NCBI GenBank assembly: GCA_026075535.2
Contig: AP026549.1
Coordinates: forward strand, 9,796,001-9,860,000
Direction: 5' to 3'
DNA length: 64,000 bases
Source: Tricholoma matsutake
Taxonomy: Eukaryota; Basidiomycota; Agaricomycetes; Agaricales; Tricholomataceae
The position numbers and the translations under genes were made by a program. The notes beneath the pieces were generated by a model. That model was given only the letters and a program-made list of their open reading frames with translations, searched no databases and had not been told where the DNA came from. Shown here piece by piece: positions 11,634 through 22,235 of this stretch. How positions within the stretch are numbered: the first letter of the stretch is position 1; each line of letters starts with the position of its first letter.

Positions 11634-13667
11634 AGGTTTCCCCATTGGTGACCCAGAATCGTTACAATGTATTAGTATCCAAGGAAACCCAGAGTAAATC
11701 AGAAAAGGAAATTGAGGAGGAGTACAACTGTTGCGAATCATGCAACAAAGAAAATTGTCACATGTCATTTCCGAAAACCCCTAAATTCTTTATTCACTCT
11801 GCGCGAATAGAACCCGAAATCACCTTGACTGTGGGACTGAAGACAGTGGACACGCATGCAGCTATTGATGTGGAAGCATTGCTTGACAGTGGTGCTACAG
11901 GATTATTTATTAATTGATCCTTAATTACTGGAAATGGTATTAACACACGCAAGCTGGTGCAACCTATAATGGTGTACAATATTGACGGAACAGTCAATTG
12001 TGGAGGAACTATTGAGGAGGAGGTGACTATGGTATTAAAGTATCAGGAGCATCAGGAGCGAGCCGTATTCGAAGTGTGCAATCTTGGGAAAACCAATCTA
12101 ATAATAGGATGTCCATGGTTACGGAAGCATAATCCCGAAATTGATTGGAAAACTGGGAAAGTACAAATGACTCGTTGTCCTAAGGAATGTAATGTGTATG
12201 GGAGGAAGATGAAGAAGGAAAAAAGGAAAAAGAAAGAGAAAGAACGTCCGAGAAAGTATTCTGTTACAATGGAGGAAGTGGAGGATGAGGAAATGCCAAA
12301 TGGGGAAGTTCTGATCATGATCGAGAAAGAAGAGCAGAAGCAAACCTTTAGAACAATTCGTGGAGGACAGTCATGGGACAAGAATATCGTGAAGGTGGAG
12401 AAGCCAGTGGAGGAGTGGGTGCCAAAAGTGTATCATGAACATCTGTCAGTGTTCCAGAAGAAGGAGTCTGAGCGAATGCCAGTGTGGAAGCCATGGGATC
12501 ATGTGATTGAGATGAAGCCAGGGTTTGTGCCAAAGAAGTCGAAGGTATATCCGTTATCTCCGATGGAACAAGAAGAAGTAGATGCGTTCCTGAAGGAGCA
12601 ATTGCGCAAAGGATACATACGACCTTCGAAATCACCACAGACATCACCAATATTCTTCGTGCCAAAAAAAGACCAAAGGAAGAGGATGTGTACCGATTAT
12701 AGGTATTTGAATGAGTGGACAGTGAAGAACGTGTACCCCCTGCCATTGATCTCAGAAATAATTGACAAGGTGGGAAAAGCCAAGGTCCTTACAAAATTGG
12801 ATTTACGATGGGGATAGAATGAATCAGGAGTTGGAGCAGTACCTATGTATGTTTGTCAATTACTGACAAACCGACTGGCCTGAATGGTTGCCAATTGCCA
12901 AATTTTCCCACAATAACAAATTCCATTCGGCTACTCGTATGTCACCCTTTTTCGCGAATTATGGATATCATCCTCGCATGGGAGTAGAACCCAGAAGGGA
13001 AGTCAAAGTACAGTCGGTAGAAGATTTTGTATCTAAGATGCAAAGGGTACAAGAGGAAGCAGAGGCGGCATTGAAGAAAGCACGTGATGACATGATGCGA
13101 CATGCGGATTGTACTCGAGCATGCGCTCCAGAGTACAAAGTTGGTGACTTGGTATGGCTAAGTACCAAGGACCTGAATATTCCATGACCTTCAAAGAAAC
13201 TTACGGAGAAACAAGTTGGCCCATATGTGATCTCTAAAGTGATCTCGCCTAATGTGGTAGTGCTAAAATTACCCCGATCATTTAAGATTGATCCCGAGAT
13301 TAATGTATCCCGCCTATGCCCTTACCATCCGCCCACTATTCCTGGCCAACAAACTACTCCGCAACCTCCAATAATAGTAGAAGGTGCTCCAGAATACATA
13401 GTTGAAGAAATTCTAGACTCACGTCTTCGACGGAACAAATTGGAGTTCTTAATAAAGTGGAAAAACTATACCGACGAAAATAATTTGTGGGAACCCAAAG
13501 AGAATTGTAAGCGAGCGCATAACGCGATTGCCCAATTCTTTAAACGTAATCCAAATGCTCTGCGTCGCATTGCGAGAATGGTGTATGAGGGGATGAAATT
13601 CCGGCCTTACCAAAATTTCACAGAGGGGACAAACATAATATTTTCTCTCCTGGAAGTCGAGGCATAA
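11540..13667 (+). pseudogene. pol: Element B Pol remnant: protease, RT N-terminus, integrase tail, chromodomain
   Basis: The protease has the intact motif LLDSGATGLFIN near 11880, followed by a TGA. The RT N-terminal part reaches KLDLRWG near 12815, where sequence jumps to the integrase region MNQELEQYL. The deletion joint looks like a short GATA microhomology and changes the frame. Two further stops follow (12866 and about 13185). The integrase tail (SHNNKFHSATRMSPFFANYG) is followed from about 13390 by a chromodomain with VEEILDSR and LIKWKNY, the type that directs integration to modified chromatin. The product is not functional. Confidence 0.9.
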
Positions 13668-13678
13668 AAGGGGGGTAA
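13666..13678 (+). other. Element B polypurine tract
   Basis: ATAAAAGGGGGGTAA lies directly before the 3' LTR, the expected place for the plus-strand DNA primer. Confidence 0.75.
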
Positions 13679-14090
13679 TGTTAGGAAACAGCCCCATTAC
13701 CTAATAAAATTTCATTTTCATTTTATTATGTCGAATTACACTACATTACACCAAATGACGCCAAATGACGCTACACTTTGATAGCGTGAGAATATTATTT
13801 CGCACGCATCACTATGTATGTGCCTGTATGCGCGCGTCGGTAACAACAATGTACAATATATGTAACATAGTATATAAACCCAAAATATACACCTAGGGGA
13901 CCCCAGTTGTGTTCTCTTAGGTATTCCACCTATGTTTTCGGTGTGAAAGGCCTATCTCAACAAACTTACCTATTAATAACCCCTCACATCAAAACCATCA
14001 ATTTCCCCATCACGCACGCAGATCCCGCCCCCTTCTTGTAGAGAGAACCCGCACGGTCTTAGCTAGCAGATAGTGGGTGTCACCCTAACA
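13679..14090 (+). repeat. Element B 3' LTR
   Basis: 412 bp, the same length as the 5' LTR, with only scattered differences, mostly C/T and G/A. Confidence 0.93.
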
Positions 14091-14580
14091 CTAGATAATT
14101 TATCTATGCAGTCGAGACACTGCTGCAGTCTTTGTTCCTGTTCCACATTATTCCGGACTACAGTATTTAAGCTTAGTTAGTTTCGCCTTGTATTCCTCAG
14201 TTCATATATCGACATAGACTCGACTTTAATCTGCCAATCAAAAACCTCCTTCTACTCCAAACCCCAGTTCTCTAAGAGTCTGAACTCTGTTCGACTCGAC
14301 CTCCAGTCTCCCTCTGAAGTTCTAACCTCATCTGAACTTAACCTGAGTCCCTCCGTACTCCTTTCTGCGTTTACCCGCACTTTCCCGTCCCTACCTCCAA
14401 ACCTCCAACTTGAAATCAGGACACCGGATGAGGTGAAGGGCACAGCTTCTTACAAGCTGAAGCCAAGTCCTTTCCATTTCCCCTCCCCACCGAATCCGCA
14501 ATGACCCAACAACCTTCTGTAAATAACACCCACAGTGTCCGATCAGATTCCTACGAACCCTCTAGGATCAGTTCTTAACA

Positions 14581-15240
14581 CGTATCCCCTTTCTTTGCCA
14601 ACAAAGGCTATCACCTGAACATTTCCATTTTTCCAGAATATGACTTAGCTTCACAGCATGCCCGCGAGTTTGTCGTCGACTTAGATGACCTTCACCAGGA
14701 GCTTCGGAAACAACTTGTGGCCGCTCAAGAGCGTTATCAAGGTCCTGCGGACAAACATCGGTCACCCGCACCCGACTTCAACATTGGTGACTCTGCCTAC
14801 GTCACTGCGGATAATATCCGCACCACTCGTCCTTCCAAGAAACTTTCCGAAAAGAACCATGGCCCCTTCGAAATTATCGCCCGCCCAGGCACTCACTCAG
14901 TCACCCTGCGGCTCCCAGATCACATGCGGCCCATCCACCCTGTTTTCCACGTCTCTCAACTAGAAAAGCACTCCCCAAACACAATCCCAAATCGAGTACA
15001 ACCCCCACCTCCTCTGATCACCATCGACGATGAGCTCGAATATGAGATCACCAAAGTTCTCGACTCCAAAGTTGACAACTGACATCGCTGCAAGATTCTC
15101 TACCTTGTCCGATGGGAAGGATACCAGGGAACCGATGAAGAGACCTCCTAGCTACCTGTTATGGAACTTGACCACGCCCAAGAACTCCTTGCGGATTTTC
15201 ACACCCGCTACCTGCAGAAACCCGGACCAATACCCGCTTA
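14581..15240 (+). pseudogene. pol: Element A Pol, integrase C-terminus and chromodomain
   Basis: This continues the integrase frame interrupted at 9413. It contains the conserved GPFEIIARPG segment, the HPVFHVSQLE motif and a chromodomain (YEITKVLDSK ... YLVRWEGY). There is a TGA at 15080-15082 and a TAG near 15150. The A2 copy reads CAA at the first site and TGG at the second. TGA and CAA at the same codon both derive from CGA by one transition. Confidence 0.9.
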
Positions 15241-15332
15241 AAGACTATTCATGTTACTTATTCACTCAGTCTGAACTCAGAAACAAATTTTATTGAAAAG
15301 AAAAACAAAATCTCTTGGATCCGACTGGATCC

Positions 15333-15836
15333 CTACACTAACTCCTCGCACTTATGTTTGATGTGCATGCAGTTGTCGCACATGCATCCCTTCGCACCCA
15401 TCTTGAAACAAGCAATCTTTTGATATTTGCATCTAGGCCACTTATCAGTAAAAGGAGACTGAGAAGGGAAACAAGTATGCACCTTTTGCAGGGCAACGCG
15501 GCCTGCACCCGCACTGGACCCTCTGACTCCTCTGACCCCACTCGCGCCTTCAACTTGGCGACTTTCTTTTTCTTCGGGGACTTGCTCCCCTTGACCTCAT
15601 CTTCCAAACCCACATCCGCAGCTGCCCGCTTCTTCTGCGCTCGTCTTGCAGCTGCTGCCTCTTTTTTCCACACCTCTGCCTGGCATGCCTCCTCAACCTT
15701 AGCAGCCTCCTCTGCTGCCTGTTGCTCCTCCTGTCATCTCCCTTTCCATCTGCTCCCTCAGTGCCTGCTCCCTTTGTTCGTGTTGGGCCTTCATTGTGGC
15801 CATTTTGATCTGTGTGGAGACTGCTGGGGTGGACAT
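15333..15836 (-). pseudogene. Antisense gene of element A: Zn2Cys6-like protein, truncated copy
   Basis: It lies on the opposite strand, between pol and the 3' LTR. It reads from ATG at 15836 through an Ala/Glu/Lys-rich helical region, a basic SKSPKKKK stretch and, after a 50-nt intron at 15433-15482 (GTGCAT...CCTAG), a cysteine cluster. The cluster is C-x2-C-x6-C-x9-C-x2-C-x6-C, the spacing of a fungal Zn2Cys6 DNA-binding domain, with all six cysteines present (CKR-C...CDNCMHIKHKC). A one-base frameshift near 15740 breaks the N-terminal part. Compared with the copy at 29697-30711, about 0.5 kb coding for the acidic tail is deleted right after the cluster. Function is unknown; DNA binding is inferred from the cysteine spacing. 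Confidence 0.7.
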
Positions 15837-15958
15837 TTCTGATACATGATGGGAGCAGGAAACGACGTGAAAATTTTTTCAACCAATTGCCGCATTCGGA
15901 AATTCAACCAACTTCCTCATTCAGACTCAAACCCTCACGTGCCTAGTAGGCTCAGCAC

Positions 15959-15972
15959 TAAGGGGGAAATAC
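15959..15972 (+). other. Element A polypurine tract
   Basis: TAAGGGGGAAATAC directly abuts the 3' LTR. The same tract precedes the A2 LTR at 30844. Confidence 0.7.
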
Positions 15973-16659
15973 TGTCAAGAACCGTTCCTTGCCCAATTGG
16001 AACCTGCATCCGTCTGACCCTTTCCTGCTTGTCGGACCTGATTTTTGTCTATGCCTCCCGATTTTGTTCCCGGCTGCCTTGCACTGCCCATACTGCTGTG
16101 CACCAGGCCGCCTTGTACAGCATCCATGGCTGCCTTCCCAAGGCTGCCATCTCTATTGCAAATTCAACTATGGATTCCTGTGTGGCTCCTGCTAGATAAT
16201 TTATCTACACAGTCTTCATTCTGTTCCGCATTATTCCAGACTACAGTATTTAAGCTTAGTTAGTTTTGCCTTGTATTCCTCAGTTCGTATATCGACATAG
16301 ACTCGACTTTAATCTGTCAATCCAAACCTCCTTCTACTCCAACCTCAGTTCTCTAAGAGTCTGAACTCCATTCAACTCGACCTCCAGTCTCCCTCTGAAG
16401 TTCTAACCTCATCTGAACTTAACCTAAGTCCCTCCATACTCCTTCCGCGTTTACCTGCACTTTCCTGCTCCTACCTCCAAACCTCCAACTTGAAATTAGG
16501 ACACCAGACAAGGTGAAGGGCACAGCTTCTTACAAGCTGAAGCCAAGTCCTTTTTGTTTCCCCTCCCGCAGAATCCGCAACAACCCGACAACCTTCCATA
16601 AACAACACCCACAGTGTCCGATCAGATTCCAACAAACCATCTAGGATCAGTTTTTAACA
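15973..16659 (+). repeat. Element A 3' LTR
   Basis: 687 bp, TGTCAAGAACC to TTAACA, followed by the CAGTC target duplication. Confidence 0.93.
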
Positions 16660-16664
16660 CAGTC

Positions 16665-17275
16665 CAGAGCAGTCCATTAGCAGTCCGTCAACTGGTTCAG
16701 ACCAGTCCTACGAGCTATGTATGTAGTGTACATGTAAATAATATACATACTAATTTTTTTTTAAATTAAAAAAAGTAGAGGGAGGAGGGCCCAGGGGTTG
16801 TTTGTATATACAAAATATGCTTAGTAAATTTTTAAAAAAGAAGAAAAAGAGAAACCCCCCCCTCTCACATTCTGAGCAAGGGAGGGGCAGTGGTGTCATT
16901 TGGCGTTGTTGTTATTGTCAACGTTGGCATAGGGGGTCGTTGGTGGCGTTGGGTTTGTTGGTGGCTTGCATTGGCATTGGCGTTGTGGGTGGTCATGGGG
17001 TCATTGGCAGTGTTGGGCGCTGTCATTGTTACTGTCCTCGTGGCTCATAGCAGGGGATGTGCATACTGTGTTGTTGAGGAGGCTTGGGTGGTTGGTTGTT
17101 AGCAGTGACATGGCAGGTTTATGGGTGGGGGGACTTACCTAGTGTGCTCATGGTTTTGCTCTCCTTGTCACCCACACACCCATCACAGACTGGCAATAAT
17201 TCAATGCACAATGTCACCGATGATTCTATTTTTACCCCTACTTCCCAATTTGTTCATTTTTGCTTCTTTTTACTT
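16665..17275. other. Intergenic, low-complexity GT-rich sequence
   Basis: The first 50 bases continue the CAGTCC-rich locus that element A split. The rest is AT-rich, then a long GT/GGT-rich stretch (16880-17110). No supported gene. Confidence 0.4.
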
Positions 17276-18148
17276 TCACTTTCTTGATGACATTGATGGG
17301 GGCTGTGCAGGTGTCGTCGGCGGTGATGGTTTGGTGGGGGTCTCATCAGTGAGGGGTGTCGTTTGTGCAGTGGTGTCAGCAGTGGTGTTAGAGGTGGTTT
17401 GAGTGCTCAAAGTGGCAATGCGATTGGCCATCATTTGGGTGCTCGAGTTCATCATCGTCAGCTCTGCTTGCATGGCAGCACACTGACGGTCAGGGGCTGG
17501 GTTGGTCTGCATGGCTGTTTCAATGGTTGCGGTGGCTGGGGTAGGTGCATCCCGTGGTTCGGTGTTCATCTGTGTTTCTTTCCATCGTTTGCGTTTGTCC
17601 TTTATTCCCCCTTGGTAGGCTTCATCTAGCCTTTCTTCTGCTTCTTCACACCATTGTTTATAAGCTTCCCTGTAGCCAGTACGAAAACCTTGAATAAAGA
17701 CACTGTCATTTAAATTCTGGAGTGTTGCTGGTGCTTGCTCGTCATCAAGGCAGTCGAGAATGTCATTGATCAATTTTTTCAGAGCGCGGTGTGCTTGGCT
17801 AGAAGGTCGTTCCTCTGTAGTTATGGAAAATGTGTTGAGCGTGGCTGTCTTCGCTTGGAGGGGATTTGTTGCCTGTGTTAAGTCTGCCATCTTCTTTGTC
17901 ATACCCTCGTCATCTAGTTTTTCCACCCACTTTGCAACAAATAGCTCCCTCACAACTTCCCAATGTGTTGTCAACTCCTTTGGTAGTTTAAAGAACCAGG
18001 CTTCAGCTGGGGATCGGTATGTTAGCTTGTCGCAAAATAGCTGTATTTTTTCGTGGTCATGGGCACATAATATGACAATGTGGTCCATCTGTGTAAGCCA
18101 CGAGAGTGCATCCTCGTTATGGCCTTGAAACAGGCTGAGCCATGTCAT
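17276..18148 (-). CDS. Retrotransposon Gag-like protein, solitary
   Basis: Open frame of 290 residues. Residues 1-170 resemble a retrotransposon-Gag domain: FQGHNEDALSWLTQMD, then W-F-x-L helices and RELFVAKWVE. The tail (200-290) is Thr/Pro-rich, with no zinc knuckle. No protease or RT follows, so this is either a gag remnant or a captured gag gene. The MTWLS start is the first Met of the frame. An upstream stretch to 18393 in another frame may be an earlier exon, but no clean splice joins them. Codons are intact, unlike the neighbouring elements. Confidence 0.55.
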   Translation of the reverse strand: MTWLSLFQGHNEDALSWLTQMDHIVILCAHDHEKIQLFCDKLTYRSPAEAWFFKLPKELTTHWEVVRELFVAKWVEKLDDEGMTKKMADLTQATNPLQAKTATLNTFSITTEERPSSQAHRALKKLINDILDCLDDEQAPATLQNLNDSVFIQGFRTGYREAYKQWCEEAEERLDEAYQGGIKDKRKRWKETQMNTEPRDAPTPATATIETAMQTNPAPDRQCAAMQAELTMMNSSTQMMANRIATLSTQTTSNTTADTTAQTTPLTDETPTKPSPPTTPAQPPSMSSRK

Positions 18149-18707
18149 TTCAAGAGATTCTGGAAACGACTGGGGACTGGTTCTGGTTCTGTAGACGAGG
18201 TTCTGGTTCTGTGGCTCTGTAGGCTAGGTTCTGGGTGCAGTGGCTGAGACTTGAGACTAAAAGTTGAAAGCAAAGCTACACGCAAGTTATAACTTATGCG
18301 TTGTGACATGGTGTGCGAGACAAAAAAGCAAGAGTGAAAAAAAAAGCTGAGGTGCAAAAACAAGGCTAAGCAGTTGTAGGTGCGTCGAATCACGCTCTCA
18401 TCACCAAGATGGAGACGTGCCGAGTCTCCTAGGCTCTAGCTATGCCCAAGACGACATGGTTGTAGTGATATTGTGACTATGTACATGTGTGACTGTCTAC
18501 TGACTAGGTGATCATGTGACTACTGGAGTAGGTGACCACTCACCCTACTCCACTATGGAATGGGGAGCTTGCTTTATCCCAGTCTTTCACTCAATGCTTA
18601 TTAAACTACATATATATTCATTGAATACATATTCCCTAAGATCCATCCCATGTGTATCTAAAGTGAATCCTAATGCTTCAGGTGAGGCACTCACATACAA
18701 AATTGTT
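18149..18707. other. No supported gene
   Basis: It contains a short minus-strand frame (18145-18393) of doubtful meaning and TGTGACTA-type short repeats near 18450-18530. Confidence 0.35.
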
Positions 18708-19889
18708 CTAAGTCTCCTCTTGCTCTGGATCTGGATGGTAATGTGGCCAGACATTGACAACATATGACTTATCAGAGTCAAGCATCTCACGTATATCCTC
18801 AACAGTCAGCTGGTGATCCTGTTTGTGAGTAGTCAAGTACCACAATGTTGCTTTATTGGCTGCCTTTCACATAGCAGTGTTCAGTCCCCAATATCAAAAC
18901 TGTGGATGTTGTACAAAGTGGCTGCCTTCAAGGTGTATGAGATGTGTTGCCCATTCCTCCATCGAAATCTCAATATTTCTTGTCTCTGTGATATCTGCTT
19001 CACCAGTACAAAAAAGAGTAGGAAAGGCATCTATTGTGATGGCACAACCTGTATACTCATTGATCAGAGTTCCACGTATTTCAGGCATCATCAGAATAAT
19101 AGGCTAGTCATTGCTGAATGTAGCATTGTGTAGTTGCTGCATTTCTGTCTCTTGTGTATGCACATTGGGTACAAATCCTTGTGTAAAGACAGGGTCTTGA
19201 TGATCTGTATGTTGATCATCTCCTGTCTCAGCTTCTGGAGGGTCAGTTTCCTGAGCTGCAAAATCATCCAACTCTTGGTGTTCAATAGTTTGCAATTGAT
19301 GATGCACAGTACCATCCAAAGAAAGCTGATTGAGAAGTTTATAGTCCACTCTGACCATTCTGTTGCAAAAAGTAGGATGTGAAACTTCTAGATAGTGAAG
19401 CCATGCCTCAATATTTTGGTGACAGACATGAAAATCCTCATAAACAGCAAGATCTGTTTGCTGCTCCACCCCAGCATGGTGCATAATGATTATATCACAG
19501 TGTTTGGGAAGCAAGGGAAGTTTGTGATGTAAAACTGATGTTCCTCGAGGAAAGTTACATATATGCCCGGTATACTTGAATTGGACACCATGGAATTGCC
19601 ATAGCTGAACCAATGCATGCACAGGAGAAATGAGCATTTCTTCCATTTGAGAAAGCTCAGGAAGATCAGGTGGAGGTATTCCAGGAAACATCTTGTTTGA
19701 TGGTTTGTACTTGTCATCCTTTCTGCACTTAGCACAGGCTCCATCCTGAACATTGAGGTCAAACCACTTGTCATGGCACTGATTACACTGCTCCATCTTT
19801 ATGTCCATAATCTTCTGCTGGGCTGTGGCCAATAGTGCCCTCTCCTCAGCTGATACTGCCAAATCAGTAAGAGGATCATGATTGGGTAG
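18708..19889 (-). pseudogene. Helitron transposase fragment (DUF6570 plus Helitron-like N domain)
   Basis: A minus-strand frame begins with a treble-clef-like motif (CNQCHDKWFDL ... CAKCRKDDKY), then FPGIPPPDLPELSQMEEMLI and the KYTGHICNFP segment typical of DUF6570. It continues into FPTLFCTGEAD and the HPQF-YWGLNTAM segment of the Helitron helicase-like N-terminal domain. It has in-frame TGA at 18894-18896 and 18867-18869, both at positions where Arg is usual. The 5' end is cut by the C1 LTR at 19890 and the 3' end stops at 18708. The Rep catalytic HUH and helicase parts are absent, so it is a dead fragment. Confidence 0.8.
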
Positions 19890-20488
19890 TGTTAAGGGTG
19901 AAGCCTCAACCACTCAATCTAGTCGATTGTCGTTCGACGAGGTGTTTCCTCGACGAGTCATTCAGCACTGGTCTTACTCAGAGCATCCAATGTAAGCTCT
20001 AGCAGGCCTTCTGTGTAGAGTCATTCAGGTTCATGCACTAAGGGGCTTCCTTAGTGGTTTTGAGTAAGTTTACGAGTTTGCAAGTTAAGGCTGTAGATTG
20101 CCTAGATCTAAACTAAGGACATCCCTACTATGAATTGCAGTACTTAGGAGGTCCTTATCGTCCAATCGGAAAGATAGATGTGTATCAAGTAGGAATAGAA
20201 ACAATAAGCCTCATGCCTTGCATGAGGTGTCCAATGTCATGGACCTCATGTCAAAGGGCTGTCGTATCACAGCATGTGTGGGAATGGGTTTGGGTGCATG
20301 GAGTCACCATGCATCAAGGGTGCCTTCCATGGGAAGGGGGTCGAATGCATGTTGTCAGCATGCATCGTGTGTGTGTCTGGTGTCAAGGGCATGCTCTAAG
20401 CATGAATCAGGAGTGCCTCCTGTCTGGAGGGGATCGTCAGGTACGTCGGGTCGGTCGGGTTCCATGAGTTACAAGGAAAATTGTAACA
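19890..20488 (-). repeat. C-family LTR (3' LTR of C1)
   Basis: 599 bp. On the minus strand it starts TGTTACAATTTTCC and ends CTTAACA. It is followed on the plus strand by TTACCCCCTT, the complement of the polypurine tract AAGGGGGTAA. It matches the LTR at 43228-43884. Confidence 0.9.
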
Positions 20489-20582
20489 TTACCCCCTTGT
20501 TATGGTCAAAAGTTCCACACTTTGACCTAAATCTTCGTTCCTCCTCCGGGGTTAAATCCAGTACTTTACAGTCCCCCACCTG

Positions 20583-20787
20583 TCCTAGTGGACTCCGACC
20601 GGACTGACCAGAGTCCACTGGAGTCCAAGTGGAGTCCAATTGAACTACACTAAGTCATGTAGAGTTCAATCCCCCATTGGAGTCCAAGTGGAGTCCGAGT
20701 GGAGTCCGAGTGGAGTCCGAGTGGAGTCCGAGTGGAGTCCGAGTGGAGTCCAACTGGAGTCCAAGTGGAGTCCAAGTGGAGTCTGAG
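20583..20787. repeat. Left subterminal GGAGTCC array with 11-bp period
   Basis: GGAGTCC/GGACTCC motifs in both orientations. From 20678 to 20787 there are ten consecutive 11-bp units of the form TGGAGTCCGAG. The 11-bp period places each motif on the same face of the DNA helix. Subterminal arrays like this are typical transposase-binding sites. Confidence 0.85.
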
Positions 20788-20872
20788 CGCAACCAAATGA
20801 TAAGTCAATTAGATATGAGCTCAAAGGACTTCAGACTTGGTGAATTTCATAAAGTACCTGCAAAATAAATTT

Positions 20873-20962
20873 GTGTACTGCAGGAATTGAACTCAAGACC
20901 TCACCATAAGGAATCACATGACAAACCAAACAAGTGTGCTCAACCACTTGAGCCACAGGAAA
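20873..20962 (-). ncRNA. tRNA-derived module (Pol III A and B boxes), outward-facing
   Basis: On the minus strand an A box TGGCTCAAGTGG (20944-20955) has a perfect D-arm stem, GCTC pairing with GAGC. A B box GAGTTCAATTCC (20883-20894) follows about 50 bases later. Acceptor and T stems do not pair well. This is a tRNA-derived (SINE-like) relic rather than a working tRNA. Confidence 0.5.
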
Positions 20963-21290
20963 TTTATTGGGGATCAATATAAGGTTTATTTATGAATCAA
21001 CTTTTCATATTCTTCGAGGAGGCATTTTTCAAACAATTAAGATCAAATTTTTTTAATTAACCACATCCCTCGTGTTCGGCGCAAGGGAGGGATTTGTAAG
21101 TACTACAATATATATACCCCTTGCATTCAGTGCGAGGGGGGGGGGCAGAGATAAATTAAAAATAATAAAGACCCCTCCCCATGCAAAATGCAGGGGAGGG
21201 GGGGTTGGGGGATGTGGTCTGGGGTGGGTGTCATTGCCCACCCCTCCTCGCATGCGTCCGTCGCCGTAGCAAGCCGCACCCATCATCCAC

Positions 21291-21540
21291 CCTACGAGCA
21301 GCTGCTTGTAGGCATGGGGATGGGTGCCGTGGTTGTCTTATCCCTGGTGTGCCCGCCATCCACCCGATGAGCAGCTGCTCGTCGGCATGGGCTCTCACCA
21401 CCCATCCACCCTGCGAGCAGAGGCTCGCAGGCGTGGGGTGGGTGTGTTGTCGGCTTTGGGGGGTGCTGGTAGGTGTCGTTGTCGTTGTCGTTGTTGACTG
21501 CACACACTCACGATCCACCCTACGAGCAGGGGCTCACAGG
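21291..21540. repeat. Four hairpins of the CTGCGAGCAG...CTCGCAGG family
   Basis: Imperfect palindromes at about 21291-21312, 21363-21385, 21410-21431 and 21518-21540, each with arms near CCTGCGAGCA and TGCTCGCAGG. The same palindrome recurs in the region 36897-37932. Confidence 0.75.
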
Positions 21541-21560
21541 CGTGGGGTGGGTGTGTTGGC

Positions 21561-22010
21561 TCGTTTGCAGGTGGTGGTGTCGTTACTAGTAGATTATAAC
21601 CTAGAAAACTAAAAAAACAAGTTAGTTAGTTCATAAAAACAAAAAGCAAATGAAAAAAACTCATGTAGGGCCCAAACGATGCAATCTGCATCGTTTGTGC
21701 CTGCATTGGCTCGTTTGCGGGTGGTGGTGTTGTTACTAGTAGATTATAACCTAGAAAACTAAAAAAATGAGTTAGTTAGTTTATAAAAACAAAAACCAAG
21801 CAAAAAAAACTTACATAAGGCCCAAATGACGCAGATCGCGTCGTTTGGGTCCGTGTTGGCTCGTTTGCGAGTGGTGGCATCATTGCCAGTAGATTATAGC
21901 CTAGAAAGCTAAAAAAAACAGGTTGGTTAGTTTATAAAAACAAAAAGCAAACGAAAAAAAAACTTATGTAGGGCCCAAACAATGTGATCTGCATCATTTG
22001 GGCCCACATT
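21561..22010. repeat. Triple tandem repeat of 150 bp
   Basis: Three diverged copies begin TCGTTTGC at 21561, 21711 and 21861. Each has ACTAGTAGATTATAACCTAG, an A-rich stretch and a CCCAAACGATG...CATCGTTTG-type palindrome. Confidence 0.85.
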
Positions 22011-22235
22011 CCATCCATTGGGCTTGTTTGCAGGTGGTGGTGATGGCGGATTGGGCATGGGAGCAGTGGCGGTGGGTGTCCACACAGTGGTGGTGGTAGA
22101 GAGAGAAGGGAGGTGGCTGTTGATGGTGGTGGTGGTGGTGGTGAGTGATGAGCTGGCACATTTGATGATGCAGCTATATGCTTTGTCATACACAGCCACA
22201 CAGTACCTAGCACAAGTAGATGATACCTTAAACAA

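Larger units (their letters stand above)
9638..14090 (+). mobile_element. Ty3/gypsy chromovirus element B, internally deleted
   Basis: Two 412-bp LTRs (9638-10049 and 13679-14090) start TGTTAGGAAACAG and end CTAACA, with the target duplication CTAGA at 9633-9637 and 14091-14095. The interior has gag, protease, the N-terminal part of RT, then directly the integrase C-terminal part and a chromodomain. A deletion removed most of RT, all of RNase H and the integrase core. It is therefore non-autonomous. The LTR pair is nearly identical, which suggests it is the youngest layer of the nest. Confidence 0.95.
9414..14580 (+). repeat. Solo LTR of the A family, split by element B
   Basis: The LTR pieces are 9414-9637 and 14091-14580, together about 714 bp. 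The 5-bp duplication CGTAT flanks them at 9409-9413 and 14581-14585. It interrupts the integrase frame of element A between the conserved NNAPSAS and FFANKGYH segments. No internal element sequence remains, so LTR-LTR recombination followed the insertion and preceded the arrival of element B. Confidence 0.93.
4263..16659 (+). mobile_element. Ty3/gypsy chromovirus element A, complete but nested and decayed
   Basis: Two LTRs (4263-4960, 15973-16659) start TGTCAAGAACC and end TTAACA. The 5-bp target duplication CAGTC flanks them at 4258-4262 and 16660-16664. Internal order is gag, protease, reverse transcriptase, RNase H, integrase and chromodomain, then an antisense gene and a polypurine tract. 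The integrase is interrupted at 9413/14581 by a solo LTR of the same family, which itself holds element B. Without these insertions A would be about 7.2 kb. Pol carries in-frame stops and catalytic substitutions, so the copy is dead. Confidence 0.95.

Noticed and set aside
19104..19913. MVEASPLT start of the Helitron fragment
   Set aside because: The first codons are LTR sequence of C1; the real Helitron sequence begins after 19889, so this start is a chimera.
20678..20787. Regular short direct repeats that could suggest CRISPR
   Set aside because: The 11-bp units are contiguous with no unique spacers, and the sequence is eukaryotic.
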